Assembly (NCBI RefSeq): GCF_015832195.1
Contig: NW_024037374.1
Coordinates: 3,224,001 to 3,288,000 of the forward strand
Direction: 5' to 3'
DNA length: 64,000 nt
DNA from: Motacilla alba alba
Taxonomy: Eukaryota; Chordata; Aves; Passeriformes; Motacillidae
Below the pieces are notes generated by a model. That model had not been told where the DNA came from. It saw nothing but the letters and a program-made list of their open reading frames with translations, and made no database searches. The position numbers and the translations under genes are program-made. Below are positions 11,165 through 22,865 of the stretch, in pieces. Numbering within the stretch: the stretch's first letter is position 1; every line of letters begins with the position of its first letter.

Positions 11165-12960
11165 CAAGGGTGGTTTCAGAGAATCCCAGAATCAGCAAGG
11201 GTGGAAATTCCTTGGAGATCATCAAGTCCAACCTGTGCCCTGACATTGCCTTGTCTCCCCTGAGCCTCCTCTTCTCCAGGATAAACAACTGCAGGACTCT
11301 CAGCCACTCCTCACAGGACTTTTGTTCCAGACCCCTCACCTACCTTGCTGCCCTTCTCTGGACATCATCCAGCCCCTCCATGTCCTTCCTAAATTGGGGT
11401 CCCAGAACTGGACACAGCACTCGAGGTGCTGCCAAGCCAGTGCCCAGCACAGGGCAAGAATCACTGCCCTGCTCCTGCTCTGGCCACACCATTCCTGATG
11501 CAGGCCAGCAGCCATTGGCCTTCTTGGCACCCTGGGCACACTGCTGCCTCATGTCCAGCCTGCTGTCCAGCAGTCCCTGCAGCTCCCTTTCTGCCTGGCT
11601 GCTCTCCAGCCACTCTGTCCCCAGCCTGTGGCGCTGCAGGGGTTGTTGTGGCCAAAGTGCAGGACCTGGCACTGGAACTTTTAAACCTCGCCTTGTTGGA
11701 TTTAGTCCCTGGATCCAGCCTGTCCAGGTCCCTGTGCAGAGCCCTCCTACCCTCCAGCAGATCCATTTTCACACCCAGCTTTGTGTCATCTGCAAATTTG
11801 CTGATGGTGGACTCAATCCCCTCATGCAGATCATCAATGCAGATATTGGAATCCACGCTGCCTGACTCTGATCCCTCGGCCATCCTGTGGGTGCCCTGTG
11901 ATGGCACTCAAGGTGATCTGTTCCATAACCTTGCTGGGCACCGAGGTCAGGCTGACAGGCCTGGAGCTCCCCAGATCCTCCTTCCAGCCCTTCCTGGGGA
12001 TGGGGTCACTCTGGCACCTCCAGTCCTCTGGGACCTCCCCACTGAGCCAGGACTGATGGGAAATGATGGAGAGCAGTTTGGGGAGCTCATCCACCAGCTC
12101 CCTCATCCCCCTAGCATGGATCCCATCTGGTGCCAGAGACACCTGTGAGCATCTGAGTGGCTCAGCAGGTCAGCAGCTGCTTCCTCCTGGATTCCAGTGG
12201 GCTGCTCTGCTCCCTGTGCCCATCTACCAGTGCAGGAGAACACTTCTCCTGAGTACAACCTGTCCTAATAGTGAAAATTGAGACAAACAATGTGTTATGT
12301 AGCTGAGCCTTTTCCTTATCTTTAATTACTCTATTTTCTACTGTATCCACTGAAGAGTTAAGGTTCTCCTTATCCCATGCTTTGCTATTAATTTATTTAT
12401 AGAAACATTTCCTAATATTTTTCACAGAAGTGGCCAGGTTAAGCTCTAATTGAGCTTTCACCTCTCAACTTTTCTTTCTGCATGACCTAAGAACATCGTT
12501 GAACACTTCCTAAGTTGCCTGATCGTCTGTCCAAAGGTGATGCACCCTCTTCTTTCCCCCTGAGTTCCCACAAAAGCCCCATGGGCAGGCAGGCCAGTCA
12601 TTTTCCTCACTAGCTCATCTTTTGCGACACTGGGACAGGCTGCTCTTTCCCTCTTGAGATTACTTTCTTGAAGTGTGTCCATCCTTCCTGGACCCCTTTG
12701 TTTTTAAGAGCTGTTTCCCTTTAAAGAATCAGTACCTGATTCAGTACTCCCCAAATCAGCATCCTAAACAGGCCAAAGTCTGCCCTTCCTAATTCCAGTG
12801 CAGACGTTTTGTTGCTGCCGCTCCTTCTCTCACAGGACATTGAAATCTTGATTATTTCATGGTCACTGTGCCCCAGGCAGCCTCTGAGCCCCACATCTGC
12901 CACCAGCCCTTCTCTGTTTGTGAACAGCAGGAGACAGAGCTTTCCTTGGTAGTGGGAGTG
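11165..12960 (-). mobile_element. CR1 LINE, reverse strand, ORF2 to 3' end
   Basis: Read on the minus strand this copy runs from the linker after the endonuclease (LGHSDHEIIKI and RADFGLFRML-type segments, 12870-12740), through EKAQLHNTLFVSIFT (about 12310-12260), to the start of the reverse transcriptase (PDGIHARGMRELVDEL, GEVPEDW, RPVSLTSVPSKVMEQ, 12130-11920). It then reaches the catalytic region with KFADDTKLG (about 11795). It ends at the AGAATCCCAGAATCA phrase at about 11180, the reverse complement of the CR1 tail. There is an internal deletion between the first RT motifs and the FADD region, and many frameshifts. Confidence 0.88.
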
Positions 12961-13426
12961 TTACCAAAAATTTACTAAAACAGAAAACTCCTTAACAGCA
13001 ATGCAGCATTAAGAAGCAGCATTCTTTACTCAGCCGGATGCATGGGGGAGAGCTCCTCCCAAAGCCGTGTGTGCTGAGTACAGGAAAGTTTCTGTTTATT
13101 TTCTGCATTTTGCACACATATTCAATGATTGTCCCAGACTAAAGACACATATGATAATCATCTCCCCAAAATCATTAACAGATTTCCCCTCCCCTCTACC
13201 CATGCGCTCTTCTGTCCTGGGGGTCTCTCTGGTGGTCCCTGGTGGTCGTGGACCCCAATGTCCCAGTGGGCCTGGCTGAGCTGGCAGGACACTGAGGCTG
13301 GTGAACTCCCAGTTCCCCTTCTGACACAATGGGCATTGTGTGGTTTCCATAGGCCTGGGGTTTTGGAGAACAAGCTCCAGGTGTCAGCTCACCTGGTGGA
13401 GGCAATTGATCATCTGGGAACATGAG

Positions 13427-13650
13427 GTCACAGAGTGGGCTACGACATCACAGAGTGGGTCTTGTGAGGTCATCATGCAGCTATGTCATCATAGACTGCC
13501 TCTGTGCCATCACAGAGCCAGCTGTGAAATCACAGAGCAGAGGTTTGATGTTACCTAGCCTACTGTGACATCACAGAGCAGACTGTGACATCAGAGACGG
13601 GCTGTGTTATGTTAGAGAATGGGCAGTGACATCACAGAGGGGCTGTGTGA
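13427..13650 (+). repeat. C20 tandem repeat (TGACATCA-type), block X copy A
   Basis: Imperfect ~20-bp units of the type TGTGACATCACAGAGCAGGC. Unit edges vary and some units carry GAGGTCA or GATGTTA in place of GACATCA. Other arrays of the family are at 22866, 27122, 51966, 54404 and 57617. Confidence 0.85.
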
Positions 13651-13654
13651 GGTC

Positions 13655-13900
13655 ACTGGGTTTGTCACTCTGCCCCAGCTGCCCCTCACAGTTTCTCCCA
13701 ACAAGTCCAATGCTGTTCATGCCCAGCAGGGTCCCTGTCCCCTGGGATCCCCCCGGTCCACCTGGAGCCACAGCCTCCAGCAAAGGATGTTCCACAGGAT
13801 CCAGCCCAGAGCCTGACATGGGGACAAGGGGCCAGGGCTGTGTGAGCAGGACATCAAGGCCATGGATTATCCAGGGTCACTGTGGCCTGGTTTGTGTTGC
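13655..13900 (-). repeat. Module N, block X copy A
   Basis: A segment always found right after a C20 array, here and at 23315, 52275 and 57850. On the minus strand all four carry a related phrase (SGSGLDPVEHPLLEAVAP here, SGSGVDLLEHPLGETAAL in block Y). That could be the trace of an old exon or only shared ancestry. I cannot name a gene. Confidence 0.5.
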
Positions 13901-13944
13901 CCAGGGCAGGAAAGATGTCAGGCAGCTGGAGCAGGGTTAGGGAA

Positions 13945-14190
13945 GGGCCTCCAAGGTGGGGCTGGAGCCCTTGGGCTGTGAGCAGAGGCTGAGGCAGCTG
14001 GGCTTGTCCAGCCCGCAGCAGGGAAGGCTGAGGGGCTCCTCATCCCAGCCTAGCAGTGCCAGCCAGGAGGTGCTGGAGAACACAGAGCCAGGCTCTTCAG
14101 CGGGGGGCCTGGTGGGAGACAAGAGCCAATGGGTGGAAGGGGAAAGAGGGGAGATCAGCCAGGACAGGAGGAGATGAAATGAGTCAGGCT
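13945..14190 (+). mobile_element. CR1 fragment, forward
   Basis: The AGGCTGAGGCAGCTGGGCTT and AGGGAAGGCTGAGGGGCTCC phrases match the conserved region just after the CR1 reverse transcriptase (the RLRELGLFSLEKRRLRGDL-type part). The CAGAGCCAGGCTCTTCAGCG phrase matches the following stretch. It is duplicated at 58150-58400. Confidence 0.7.
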
Positions 14191-14714
14191 GGTTTCAGCA
14201 TTTCCTCAACAATAAAAGCAGCCTGAGCCCTTTCTCCATCCACCACTGACAGCTTTGCAAATCAGGAATTGTTTGAGCTGTTTTGCCCTCACTCCAGGAT
14301 GAGCATCCTGATACAAGAACTAAATTGTGTTTATTTCTATCATAGAACCATGTTTGTGTGAAACTAATTTTAGTATGGAAATCACTTGTGGATGGTAGAC
14401 TCATCAGATGCTGCCGGGACATTGCACATAGCTCAGGGAAGAGTGTAATTGTTATTAAATTATGCCCTGTTCTACCATGGTCTTTTGGCCATGAAGAGAA
14501 ACTTTCTGTGCCTCTGAGTCTCACCTGTTCCTGATTCCCAAAGAACACAAATCTGATGAATTGTGCTTCCCACTCCAGTGGTGGGACTTGAACCTCCCTC
14601 CATCCCCAGAGCAGAGCTCCCTTGTCCCAGAAATTCCCAGGCAATGCAGGGATGAAGGAAACAGGACAGGCTGTGGGGATTGGGGCAGGGCACAGACAGG
14701 GATTTGGCGTGGTT

Positions 14715-14960
14715 GTGAGCCCAGGGCAGGACCCGGCCCTTGGCCTTGGGGAACCTCATCCCATTGTCCTGGGCCCATGGCTCCAGCCTGCCCAGATCCC
14801 TCTGCAGAGCTTCCTGCCCTCCACACTCCCACCCAGCTTGGGCTCACCTGGGAACTGATTGAGGGTGCCCTCGATGGCCCCATCCAGATCAGCGATAAAG
14901 CTATTTCACTGACCTGGCCCCAGTCCTGAGCCCTGGGGACACCCCTGGATGTGACTCCAT
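14715..14960 (-). mobile_element. CR1 fragment, reverse, RT region
   Basis: On the minus strand the order GVTPGVSPGLRTGA..., then ALQRDLGRLEPWAQDNGMRF and KAKGRVLPWAHNH matches the CR1 reverse-transcriptase region downstream of the GVPQGSVLGP motif. Gaps and frame changes are present. It is duplicated at 58930-59175. Confidence 0.7.
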
Positions 14961-15628
14961 TCCTCAGCTCCTCTGAGTGCCAGGGCTTGGATGGGGGAAA
15001 TGGTGGGGAGGGGGTAGGGACAGAGTCTGATTGATTGTCAGCCATGAAGGGTCTTGATTTTCATATCTGTTCAGACTGCATGAGGAGGTGCTGGGTGTCC
15101 ATATCAACTGGGGATTACTGATATCAATGTAGAAACAGGAAAAAAACTTAACTGAACGGGATAAAACAATTCTCTCTTCATTGTTTTCAATACAGCATAT
15201 TCACTTTGAATACACTTCTGAAATCTGCCTAATTAAACACAGAAGAATTAAACTTAAATTATTCCCAGAGGCTTTTCTCATTCAAATGTTTTAAACAAAT
15301 ATTTATGAGCTTTTCTCACTGAATTCCTGAACTGAAGAGCTCAAGAAAGAAGAGGCCTCTGGAGGAGGAAAATTCATCATCAAAATCCAAGTGCCTGAGG
15401 AACCATCCCCATCAGAGCAGCAATGAACAGAAATGGGCACAGCTTTGTGGCTGCCTCAGCTTTGGCATGGGCCCTGGGTCAGGAGCAGGAGCAGCTCTGG
15501 AGGGCCCCAAGGCCGGGGCTCTTGTGCTGCCCTGGGCAGATGGGATGTCAGCAGGGGCTGCCGAGCTCTCAGCACCTCAGCCAGAGGGGAGCAGGGCAGC
15601 CAGGGAGCCTCCTTTTGCCTTGGCTGAG

Positions 15629-16197
15629 TGTGAAAAACACCGATCACTTCTTTTAAAATATTTAAAGTTTAATAGTAATATAATGGTTTTAAGGATAGTA
15701 ATACAAATTAGATCAATAAAAATTTGGACAATCAGAGTTAGGACAATTAAGAACAATATAAAAGCAAAGAATTACTAATGTTCAGATATTTTCCTCAAAA
15801 AAGCATGTCTGCTAACAAAGGAATAACCCTTAAAAGCAATTGCCTGTTGCATATTCATATATCTCATACATGATGCAAACATTCCTTTCAATCTAGGGAT
15901 TTTTTCTGTTTATTGTCAACTTCTCCCTCTTCATCTTGTAAATCATGGTTTAGCTCCATGGAGTCTAAAAGGAGGCAGAAGAAGCCTGGTTCTTTCCAAT
16001 AAGGAAGCAATAATTCTTCCCGATAAGGATGCAATAATTTTTGGGTCTTGTTGCTGTTATCTCTGTGTGGAGAATTTCTTTATCTTGTCCATTGCTTGAA
16101 CTAGTTAGAAAAGTATCTACATTGCATAGTTTCCATTTTAATATTATGTTGTAGCGTAAAACTATATTTAACACACTACTTAAAAGGATTAATACAG
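15629..16197 (-). mobile_element. A+T-rich LTR, truncated
   Basis: It begins on the plus strand with TGTGAAAAAC and is A+T-rich throughout, unlike its neighbours. I recognise it as an avian ERV LTR, read on the minus strand from its features and from memory of similar bird sequences. Its right end is cut by the LTR that begins near 16198. It lies exactly where block X homology stops, so it inserted at or helped form the right edge of copy A. Confidence 0.55.
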
Positions 16198-16850
16198 TGT
16201 CCTGGATTGCCAAGCAATATGCATTCTATTTGCCATCTGTATGGCAGTTGTCTTCTGTTAAGTGGGCAGTTTTCCTTATCTCTTCCACAACCAGTCCTCC
16301 CTCTGGGGAGACATCTGCTGATAACAGGCTATTGAGTGTCACTGCACGACTGATAAGAACTAGAGCATCCCACTGAGAGATGCTCTGCCCAGAGGGAGGA
16401 GCCAAGCATTCCTGCCCGGATATAATCTGGAGTTTCTGGATAACCAGTAAGGCTTCTCCACTGGATTCCCAGAGGAAAACAGCTGCCTCTTCCATTAGAT
16501 TTTCAGAGGAAAACTACAGCCTTTCTACAGGATCCCTGCTCCAGCAGAACCACACCTGACACTCCAGGAGGACTGCAGCCACAATTCCAATTGGACTGCT
16601 ACCAACACCCTGACCAACAGGGTGTCAGGTTGTGTTCTGACTCTGTCAGTGTTGTTTTGATTTACTTCATTGTTTCTTTCTTTAAAAATTTTCTTCCTTA
16701 ATAAAGAGCTGTTATTCCTATTCCTATATCTTTGCCAGAGAGCCCCCCTAATTTCAAAATTATAATGATTTGGAGGGAGAGGGTTAATATTTTCCATTTC
16801 AGGGAAAGTTACTGCCTTCCTTAGCAGACACCTGTCTTTTCAAGCCAAGA
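16198..16850 (+). mobile_element. ERV long terminal repeat (family paired with 1945)
   Basis: It starts TGTCCTGG and ends CCAAGACA, with TATA-like GATATAATCTG near 16418 and AATAAAG near 16700. It matches 1945-2651 over nearly its full length. No clear target-site duplication is visible. Probably a solo LTR, since no ERV body follows. Confidence 0.7.
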
Positions 16851-18164
16851 CAGGGGGCAAAGCTGGTCATGAGGAGGGAGAAATGCAGCCCCTGAGGGGC
16901 AGCGCTGCTCCCTGGCCACTCAGGATTGGGAGCGGCAGTGGCAGGACCATGCCCGGCTTGGTGCCCTCGTCCCCAGAGCTGTTCCTGCTTTCTTGCCCGG
17001 TTCCAGGTGAAAATTGGAGACTCCCGATAGAAGGATTTAAATAAAAGAGCAAAACTGCTTTTTTTGCCGAGTTTGCATGGCAGTCCATTATAGCAGCTCA
17101 GCTCTCAGCTGTCTGCCTGCTGCCTGCCAATCCAGCACTTTCAGCCTGGACCAGAGGCCCTCTGCAAAGAAACTGCTGGCTGGGCTGCTTTATTTCTCCT
17201 GCTGCTCATCGACACAGCCAGAAATGCCAACTACTTTGGATCCCAAGTCTGTCAAAACAGGTAAACTTTGCCACGTGAAGCCAAGACACAGAGTGGTGGC
17301 CCCTGCACAATGTCCCAGGAATCACCTGTGTTGCTGCTGTGGATTGCCACTGCTGAGGGTGAAATACTGTGGGAGCACATGCCCTGTCTCTAGAAGCCAT
17401 GGCTGACCAAAGCACGGTGCTCTAAAATCTTGCATTTGCAGGTTTCTGGTGTCTCCAGCATTGCTTTCAAAGCAAAACAGGGAGAAGGCAAACTGTGTGT
17501 AGCTAAAGATACTGTAGAGTGTGTAACACTTGCTGAGGCCTCGGTCTTCCAGGTGAGATCAATTTGGAATGACTGATGTAGAATGAGTGCAACACAGGAA
17601 AGGGGAGCATATAAGAAAGGGAGTTAATTGTAGAATTGAACATCTTGGATTGTTTCTTTCCATTTTCATTTCACCTCTGGAAATCTGTTCCAATTTTCCA
17701 AGAACCTTCTCCACAGTCCTGTCTGCTCTTCTCAAGAACCTTTCCTGGAGAAGGAGGTTGAGCTCCTGTCCCAAGATGTGCCACCACCTGCAGCTTCCCT
17801 TGGCTTTCCACGCTGTGCGTGCAGCAGGACTCTTGCAGAAAAGCAGGGAAAAGGTTTGGAGAACTTGGCAACTTGTCCTTTCTTTCCTGGTGGACTGGGG
17901 AGTTGTGCTGTGGATGAGGTTTTCATTGTTACTGTTCTAGGCTAAGAAAACAGGAGGGGGTACCAGGACTTGTCGGGCAATGCAACCCTGGCTGAATGCA
18001 GAGAAAGAATCTCCAGAGCCTGCAGCCGGAAGTGGAGAGTTGTGTGATAATCATTCAAACCTCTCAGGGGACATCTTGAAAGTGATCTAGAACATGAAAA
18101 TGGGCTGCCAGAGGCAGTTTGTTTCTGTGTTCAGTGTAGATAATGCCACATCTGGTGCTTGGTG
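16851..18164. other. Unassigned stretch between LTR and block Y
   Basis: About 1.3 kb with no duplicate elsewhere in the window. Mixed composition, no domain in any frame, no satellite. A short frame at 17587-17940 has hydrophobic runs but no recognisable motif. I see no supportable gene. Confidence 0.5.
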
Positions 18165-19700
18165 CATAAATCAAGAGCACAATCCATTCATGAGAAGCAC
18201 CAGAAGAAGCTGGACCTCTCAGAGCAGCCAACTAAAAGAATGTAAAAGGGAGAAATGCAGGGAATGACTTGGTGAAACTTGCCTGGAAGAAGGGTGATTT
18301 TTCTAATAATCTCTTATCCATTCTCTTGGCTTTTGGCTTTCTTAGCAAGGCTATTTGCATCCCAGATTTGCTATGAAGTGAGAAGCCTCAGCTTGGGGAC
18401 GTGCCTGAAAGGTGCCCTGTTCCTCTGCAGGGACACTCAGGCTGGAGCAGGAGCCAGAGCCCTCTCTGGGGAAGCCTCCTCCAAGCTGGAATTTGTGCCG
18501 TGCTGGGAGAGGAGGATGAGGGGGAGAATGCTGGGCACTGTGTGGCAGGAGCAGGAGGTTTGGGCCGCAGGACATTCCATCTGCACTGCTGCCCCGCAAT
18601 GGGCGGCCGTGCCCGGGGCTCTGGGCCTGGCCTCGTGTGCGCTGAGCTCCCTGGGCTGGGCTCAGGTTCCTGCTGGGACTGGGCAGAGGCTGGGCTCAAA
18701 CTGGAGTCAGCAGCAGTGCAAAATACCTCTGGGCATCTACGTTTCCTGCTGCTGGGAAGAAGCAATGAAGTGAGAAGTTCTGGTTTCTGTTTCTCCTGGT
18801 GGAGTTTTAATTTATTCCACACTCAGGAGGCAATTTCTGTGCTGGCCTCTGTCAGTGTATGCTATTTCAAGAGCACCAGCAACAGGGCTGTGTTTGAGCA
18901 CTGTAAATGTGGCCTGTGAGGCTTTAATTCCCTTCCCCCTAGTGCTCAAGGGCTGGTGGGCATTCCAGTATCTGCTGATCTTTATGCCCGTGGCAAAAAT
19001 ACTGACTTGGCTGTCATGAAGGCACCGTGGGTAGCACTAACTGAAAGAGGCACTTGCAGTTTTGTGGATAAAATTCAGGTGGCAAGCAGAAGAGGGCCAA
19101 GAGCAGCCATGATCTCCAGTTCCCAAGGCAAAGGCACCAGCAGCCTCCTGCTGTCAGCTGAGGGTGAGTAAAACAGAGCTGGAAACAGTGCTGGAACCTG
19201 ATCCTTTCTTCCTCTGAGGGCTGGCTCAGGGCAGCACAGGCAGGCCCTGAGGAATCAGGGCTGTGTGTGGGTACTTGTTGCTCTACTCCAGAATTCAGCT
19301 GGAAAAAGCCCTTGGGAGCCGAAGCAGGAGCAGGTGGGAAGGGGCCGGAGCTGCTGCTGCTCCTGCCCGGGAGCCCCGGCTGGGCCGGGCTGGCGTCCCC
19401 TGTGCTGCGGCTGCTGCTGCTGCCAGAGCCGGGCGGGACTCGGGGACAGGGAACGGACACGGGGGGACAGCAAAGGCCTGGGGGCTGCAGGGATGGTGGC
19501 GCTCGGGCCAGTGCCAGCACAGAGCTTCAGCCCGCAATGAACCCAGAGGGAAACGCTGGGGAAAGGCTCCAATTCAGCCTTTTTTTACTCATTGCGGGGC
19601 AGGGACTGCAATTAAAGGAGAACAAGCAGGGCCTGACCCCTTCTCCTTTGAGAGGAACCCCACGCCTGGGGCTGTGAGGGGCCATGAGGGGCCGTGAGGG
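18165..19700. other. Unique part of block Y, copy A
   Basis: Duplicated at 47604-49140. In copy B it directly abuts the upstream side of the PIM1-like gene. It has a CpG-bearing stretch near 19330-19520 with leucine-codon (CTG) runs. Overlapping open frames on both strands conserve no domain and differ between copies by frameshifting changes. Possibly old promoter or UTR sequence; function unknown. Confidence 0.45.
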
Positions 19701-19714
19701 GCTGTGGTATGCCA

Positions 19715-20665
19715 GGCACCTCATGGAACCAAGGGTTCATTGTGACACTGCGGAATCAAGGAGATCATTGTTGACAGTACAGAACCTCATAGAACCAAGG
19801 GGCCATGGTGGCCCAGCAAGGCCTTGTGGAACCAAAGGGGCCATGGTGACACTATGGAACCTCTGGTCCATTGTTACACAGCAGCCGCAGCAGGGCTGCA
19901 GAACCAAGGAGATCATTGTGACACTGCACAAGCTCATGGCATCAAGGCGTCCATGTTACGCTACTGAACCTCATGGAACCAAGGGCCCATTGTCACACTG
20001 TGGAACCAAGGAGACTGTTGTTGGCAGTATGAAAGCTTGTGGAACCAAAAGTCCATTGTGACATTGTGGGGCCACATGGAACCATGGAGATCATTAGGAC
20101 ACTTCAGGACCCCCTGGAACCAAGGGGCCATTGTGACACTGCAGGGCCTTGTGTAAGCAAGAGGTCATTGTAGCACGGCAGGGCCTCATGGAATCAAGGG
20201 GATCACAGTGACTCTGTGGGGCTCCATAAGGGGCTGTGGGGCTCTGTGAGACCACGGGGCCATTCTGACTGTGGAACCAAGGATACCATTGTTACACTGC
20301 AGGGCATCATGGAACCGGAGAGGCCATTGTGAGCCAGCAGGGGAACCCACTGAGGCTATTTTTACACTTCAAGGGCCACTGTGGAATTACAGGGCCTCGT
20401 GGAACCAATGAGACCATTGTGACATGGCACGGCCTCATGGGAGCAAGGGGCTGTTGTGACACCGTGGGGCCTTGTAGAACTGAGGGGCCCTTGTGACCCT
20501 GAGTGGCACCATGGAACCAAGGAGAGCACTGTGACACTGCAGGGATCTGTGGAGCTGAGAACTCGTGTGACAGTGAGGAGCCCAATGGAACCGAGGGGCC
20601 ATTCCGTATTTCAGGGCTTCGTGGAACCAAGGTGCCTTTGTGATACTGCAGAACCAAAAGAGACC
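19715..20665 (+). repeat. M1 minisatellite array
   Basis: A 37-bp unit, consensus near CCATTGTGACACTGCAGGGC followed by CTCATGGAACCAAGGGG, with many single-base changes and occasional missing pieces. An LTR interrupts it at 20671 and it resumes at 21195. Copy B is 49155-50595. Confidence 0.92.
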
Positions 20666-20670
20666 ATTGT

Positions 20671-21194
20671 TGTCATTCGTCCCAGCTAGATGGTGACGGG
20701 GAAGTGACAGTCCCCCTCTCTCAAGGTCTGCTGATCCCAGCTGCCAGGGAAGGCACAGCGCAAATCAAAAGAGCAGCACCACGGCTCCTGGGATAACTTT
20801 ATTTGATGGTAAAACTTCCCCTTCAGTGTCTCAGGACGCCAAGCTCGGGGCAGACAAAGCTTATAAACAAGAGGAGGGCTGAGGGGAGGATACAATCTTT
20901 AACTAATCAGGAGAACTGGAGATAAAATACAAGGTGGGCGTACAAATATCAACCCATGAAGAATCCCAAGGGAAAAAAACAGTTTCAGTAAACTAATGAA
21001 GTTTAAAGAAATACAAAACTGACAGGGAAGTTTCTCAAGAGAAGGCAGGTTTTAGGGAGAGATTGGCATTTTGTGAAAGGAGGAGTAAAGAAAGTTCTGA
21101 GAAAAGGGGCAGAGACCAAAACACAGCCTAAGGAAATGACAAAATTCTAAATCAAACAAGAATCATACTAATAAAACAAAAACACACTTCAACA
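20671..21194 (-). mobile_element. Solo LTR inserted in the M1 array
   Basis: On the minus strand it opens TGTTGAAGTGTG, has TATA-like TTATAAGC near 20860, AATAAA near 20800, and closes GAATGACA. Flanks are ATTGT (20666-20670) and ACTGT (21195-21199), a near-perfect 5-bp target duplication. Block Y copy B lacks it, so it most simply arrived after the duplication. Confidence 0.8.
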
Positions 21195-21475
21195 ACTGTG
21201 ACACTGTGGGGCTTCATGGAACCAATGAGACCATTCTGAGACACTGAGTCCCCATGGAACCAAGGGGCCATTTTGACACCACAGGGCCTCATAGAACCAA
21301 GGACACCACTGTGACACTGCAAGGCCTCATGGAAGCAAGGGGCCAGTGTGCCACTATGGAGCCAAGGAGACCATTGTTCTGTCACTGAGCCTAATGGAAA
21401 CAAAGATCTGTTCAGATCCTACAGCGCCTCATGGAACCAAGGTGCCATTGTGATGCTGCAGGGCCCCAAGGATCC
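21195..21475 (+). repeat. M1 minisatellite, continuation
   Basis: The array resumes after the solo LTR and runs to the conserved M1/M2 junction phrase (AACATGGAACAGGTCTGG-type) near 21478. Confidence 0.9.
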
Positions 21476-22420
21476 AAGAACATGGAACAGGTCTGGTTGG
21501 CTGGGCCTCCTGGAGGCTGCCTGACTGGTCCAGCTGACCTTGGCCTGTTGAAGGTCACTTCTCGTCAGCCCCTGAAACCCTGGAGTTCCGTGCTTTCCTT
21601 CCTGTGGGAAAGAACTATTGTTTTCCTCCAGGGATTCATGGCTGAAACTGGGATTCCTCCTCCAAATTGGATTCTATCCAAGGATTATTCCCCTATAAAA
21701 CCTGCCAGGACAGACAGCTCAGGCTGGCCTTGGCCTCTTGGGGGCCACCTCTCATCTGCCTTCAAAGCACCAGGGGCCTGTGCTTTTCTTCCCATGAAAA
21801 AAAACATCTTTTAAGTCCAGGCATCCATGGCCAAAATTGAGAATCCACCTCCAAAATTCCTTCTATGCAAGGACAGCTTCCAGACAAAAGCTGCCAGGAC
21901 TATCTCAGTTCCCTTGGTTTCCTGAGGGCCAGCTCTCATCTGCCTTTGAACTACTGGGGCTCTGTACTTCCCTTCCTATGGAAAAGAACCTTCCTTCTTG
22001 TCCAGATGCCCATAGACAAAAGTGGGGTTTGGCCTCCCAAATTCTGTCTATCCAAGGATTCCTCCCTGACAATAGCTGTCAAGACAAGCAGGTCTGGCTG
22101 GCCTTGCCTCCTTGGGGCCACCTCGAGTCAGCCTTTGAAACACTGGGGCTCTGTCCTTTCCTTCCTGTGGAGAAGAACTGTCATTCCAGTCCAGGAACCC
22201 ATGGCTGAAATGGAATTCTACCTCCAAACTCCCCACCTATCCAAAGGCTGCTTTCAGACAAAAGCTGCAAGGACAGACAGGTCTGGCTTGCCTTGGCCTG
22301 TGGTGACTGCATCTCATGTGCCTTCAAAACCCTGGGGTTCTGTGGTTTCCTTTCTGTAGAAAAGAACTGTCCCCCTTGTCCAGGTGCCCATGGCCTCAAG
22401 CACTTGACCGCTCCATAGGG
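21476..22420 (+). repeat. M2 satellite array
   Basis: About five units of ~190 bp. Landmarks in each unit: CAGGTCTGGCTGGCCTTGGC, TCATCTGCCTTTGAAACAC, TGGGGCTCTGTGCTTTCCTT, GAAAAGAACTGTCCTTCT, CCCATGGCCAAAATTGGGAT, TCCAAGGATT. Units are diverged. Duplicated at 50596-51520. Confidence 0.9.
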
Positions 22421-22714
22421 ACACAGGAGCTCTGTGTTCAGTGGGGTGGAGACCGAGGACAGCAGAGGAGCGCCCTGGGAGGGACTGAAGGGTGGATTCA
22501 GAGGTGGTGGGTGCTTTTGACATAGTAGAGAACAGCCAGAGAAAGGGTCCTGCCCTTGGCATTGCACATCCCCACATGCCAGTGCCCATCCCGGGAAGAG
22601 CCCTGAGCAAGGAGGGAGGGACAGGATCTGCCTTGCCAGGGGCTGGGGCTCAGGCCTTGGGCCTTTGCATTCCTGAAACACATCCAGGTTTGCTCAGCAC
22701 CAGAGACACCTTTC

Positions 22715-22830
22715 CCTTGCTTGTCCCCAGCTGTCATCACTGCCTCCTGTGTTCTGCTCTGGCTGGAAACTGGGGACACTTTCTCAGTTGTGTCCCTGAC
22801 AGGGATCTCTTCTGAGTACAACAAACTTCA
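22715..22830 (+). repeat. Dispersed ~135-bp module (block Y copy A)
   Basis: A diverged copy of the OR-block segment 6545-6680, recognised by CTGTCATCACTGCCT and GGGGACACTTTCTCAGT. Also at 51825-51945. Confidence 0.6.
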
Positions 22831-22865
22831 GTGTTTAAATGTAACTGAGTTCTTGAGGGATTTGT

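Larger units (their letters stand above)
12593..15628 (+). repeat. Segmental duplication: block X, copy A
   Basis: Matches 56788-59832 in the same orientation with an offset of about 44,200 bp. It contains part of the reverse CR1, a C20 array (13427-13650), module N, a forward CR1 scrap (13945-14190) and a reverse CR1 scrap (14715-14960). The right end is cut by an LTR at 15629; in copy B the matching point is where a foldback element is inserted. Confidence 0.9.

Noticed and set aside
10633..11865. 410-codon plus-strand frame
   Set aside because: It crosses from G+C-rich noncoding sequence into a CR1 that reads on the other strand, and no domain is seen.
18401..19177. Host gene in block Y unique part
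   Set aside because: Frames differ between copies A and B through indels, several overlapping frames are equally long, and no motif is conserved.
19715..20665. CRISPR-like array
   Set aside because: The 37-bp units are contiguous tandem repeats without unique spacers, in a vertebrate genome.
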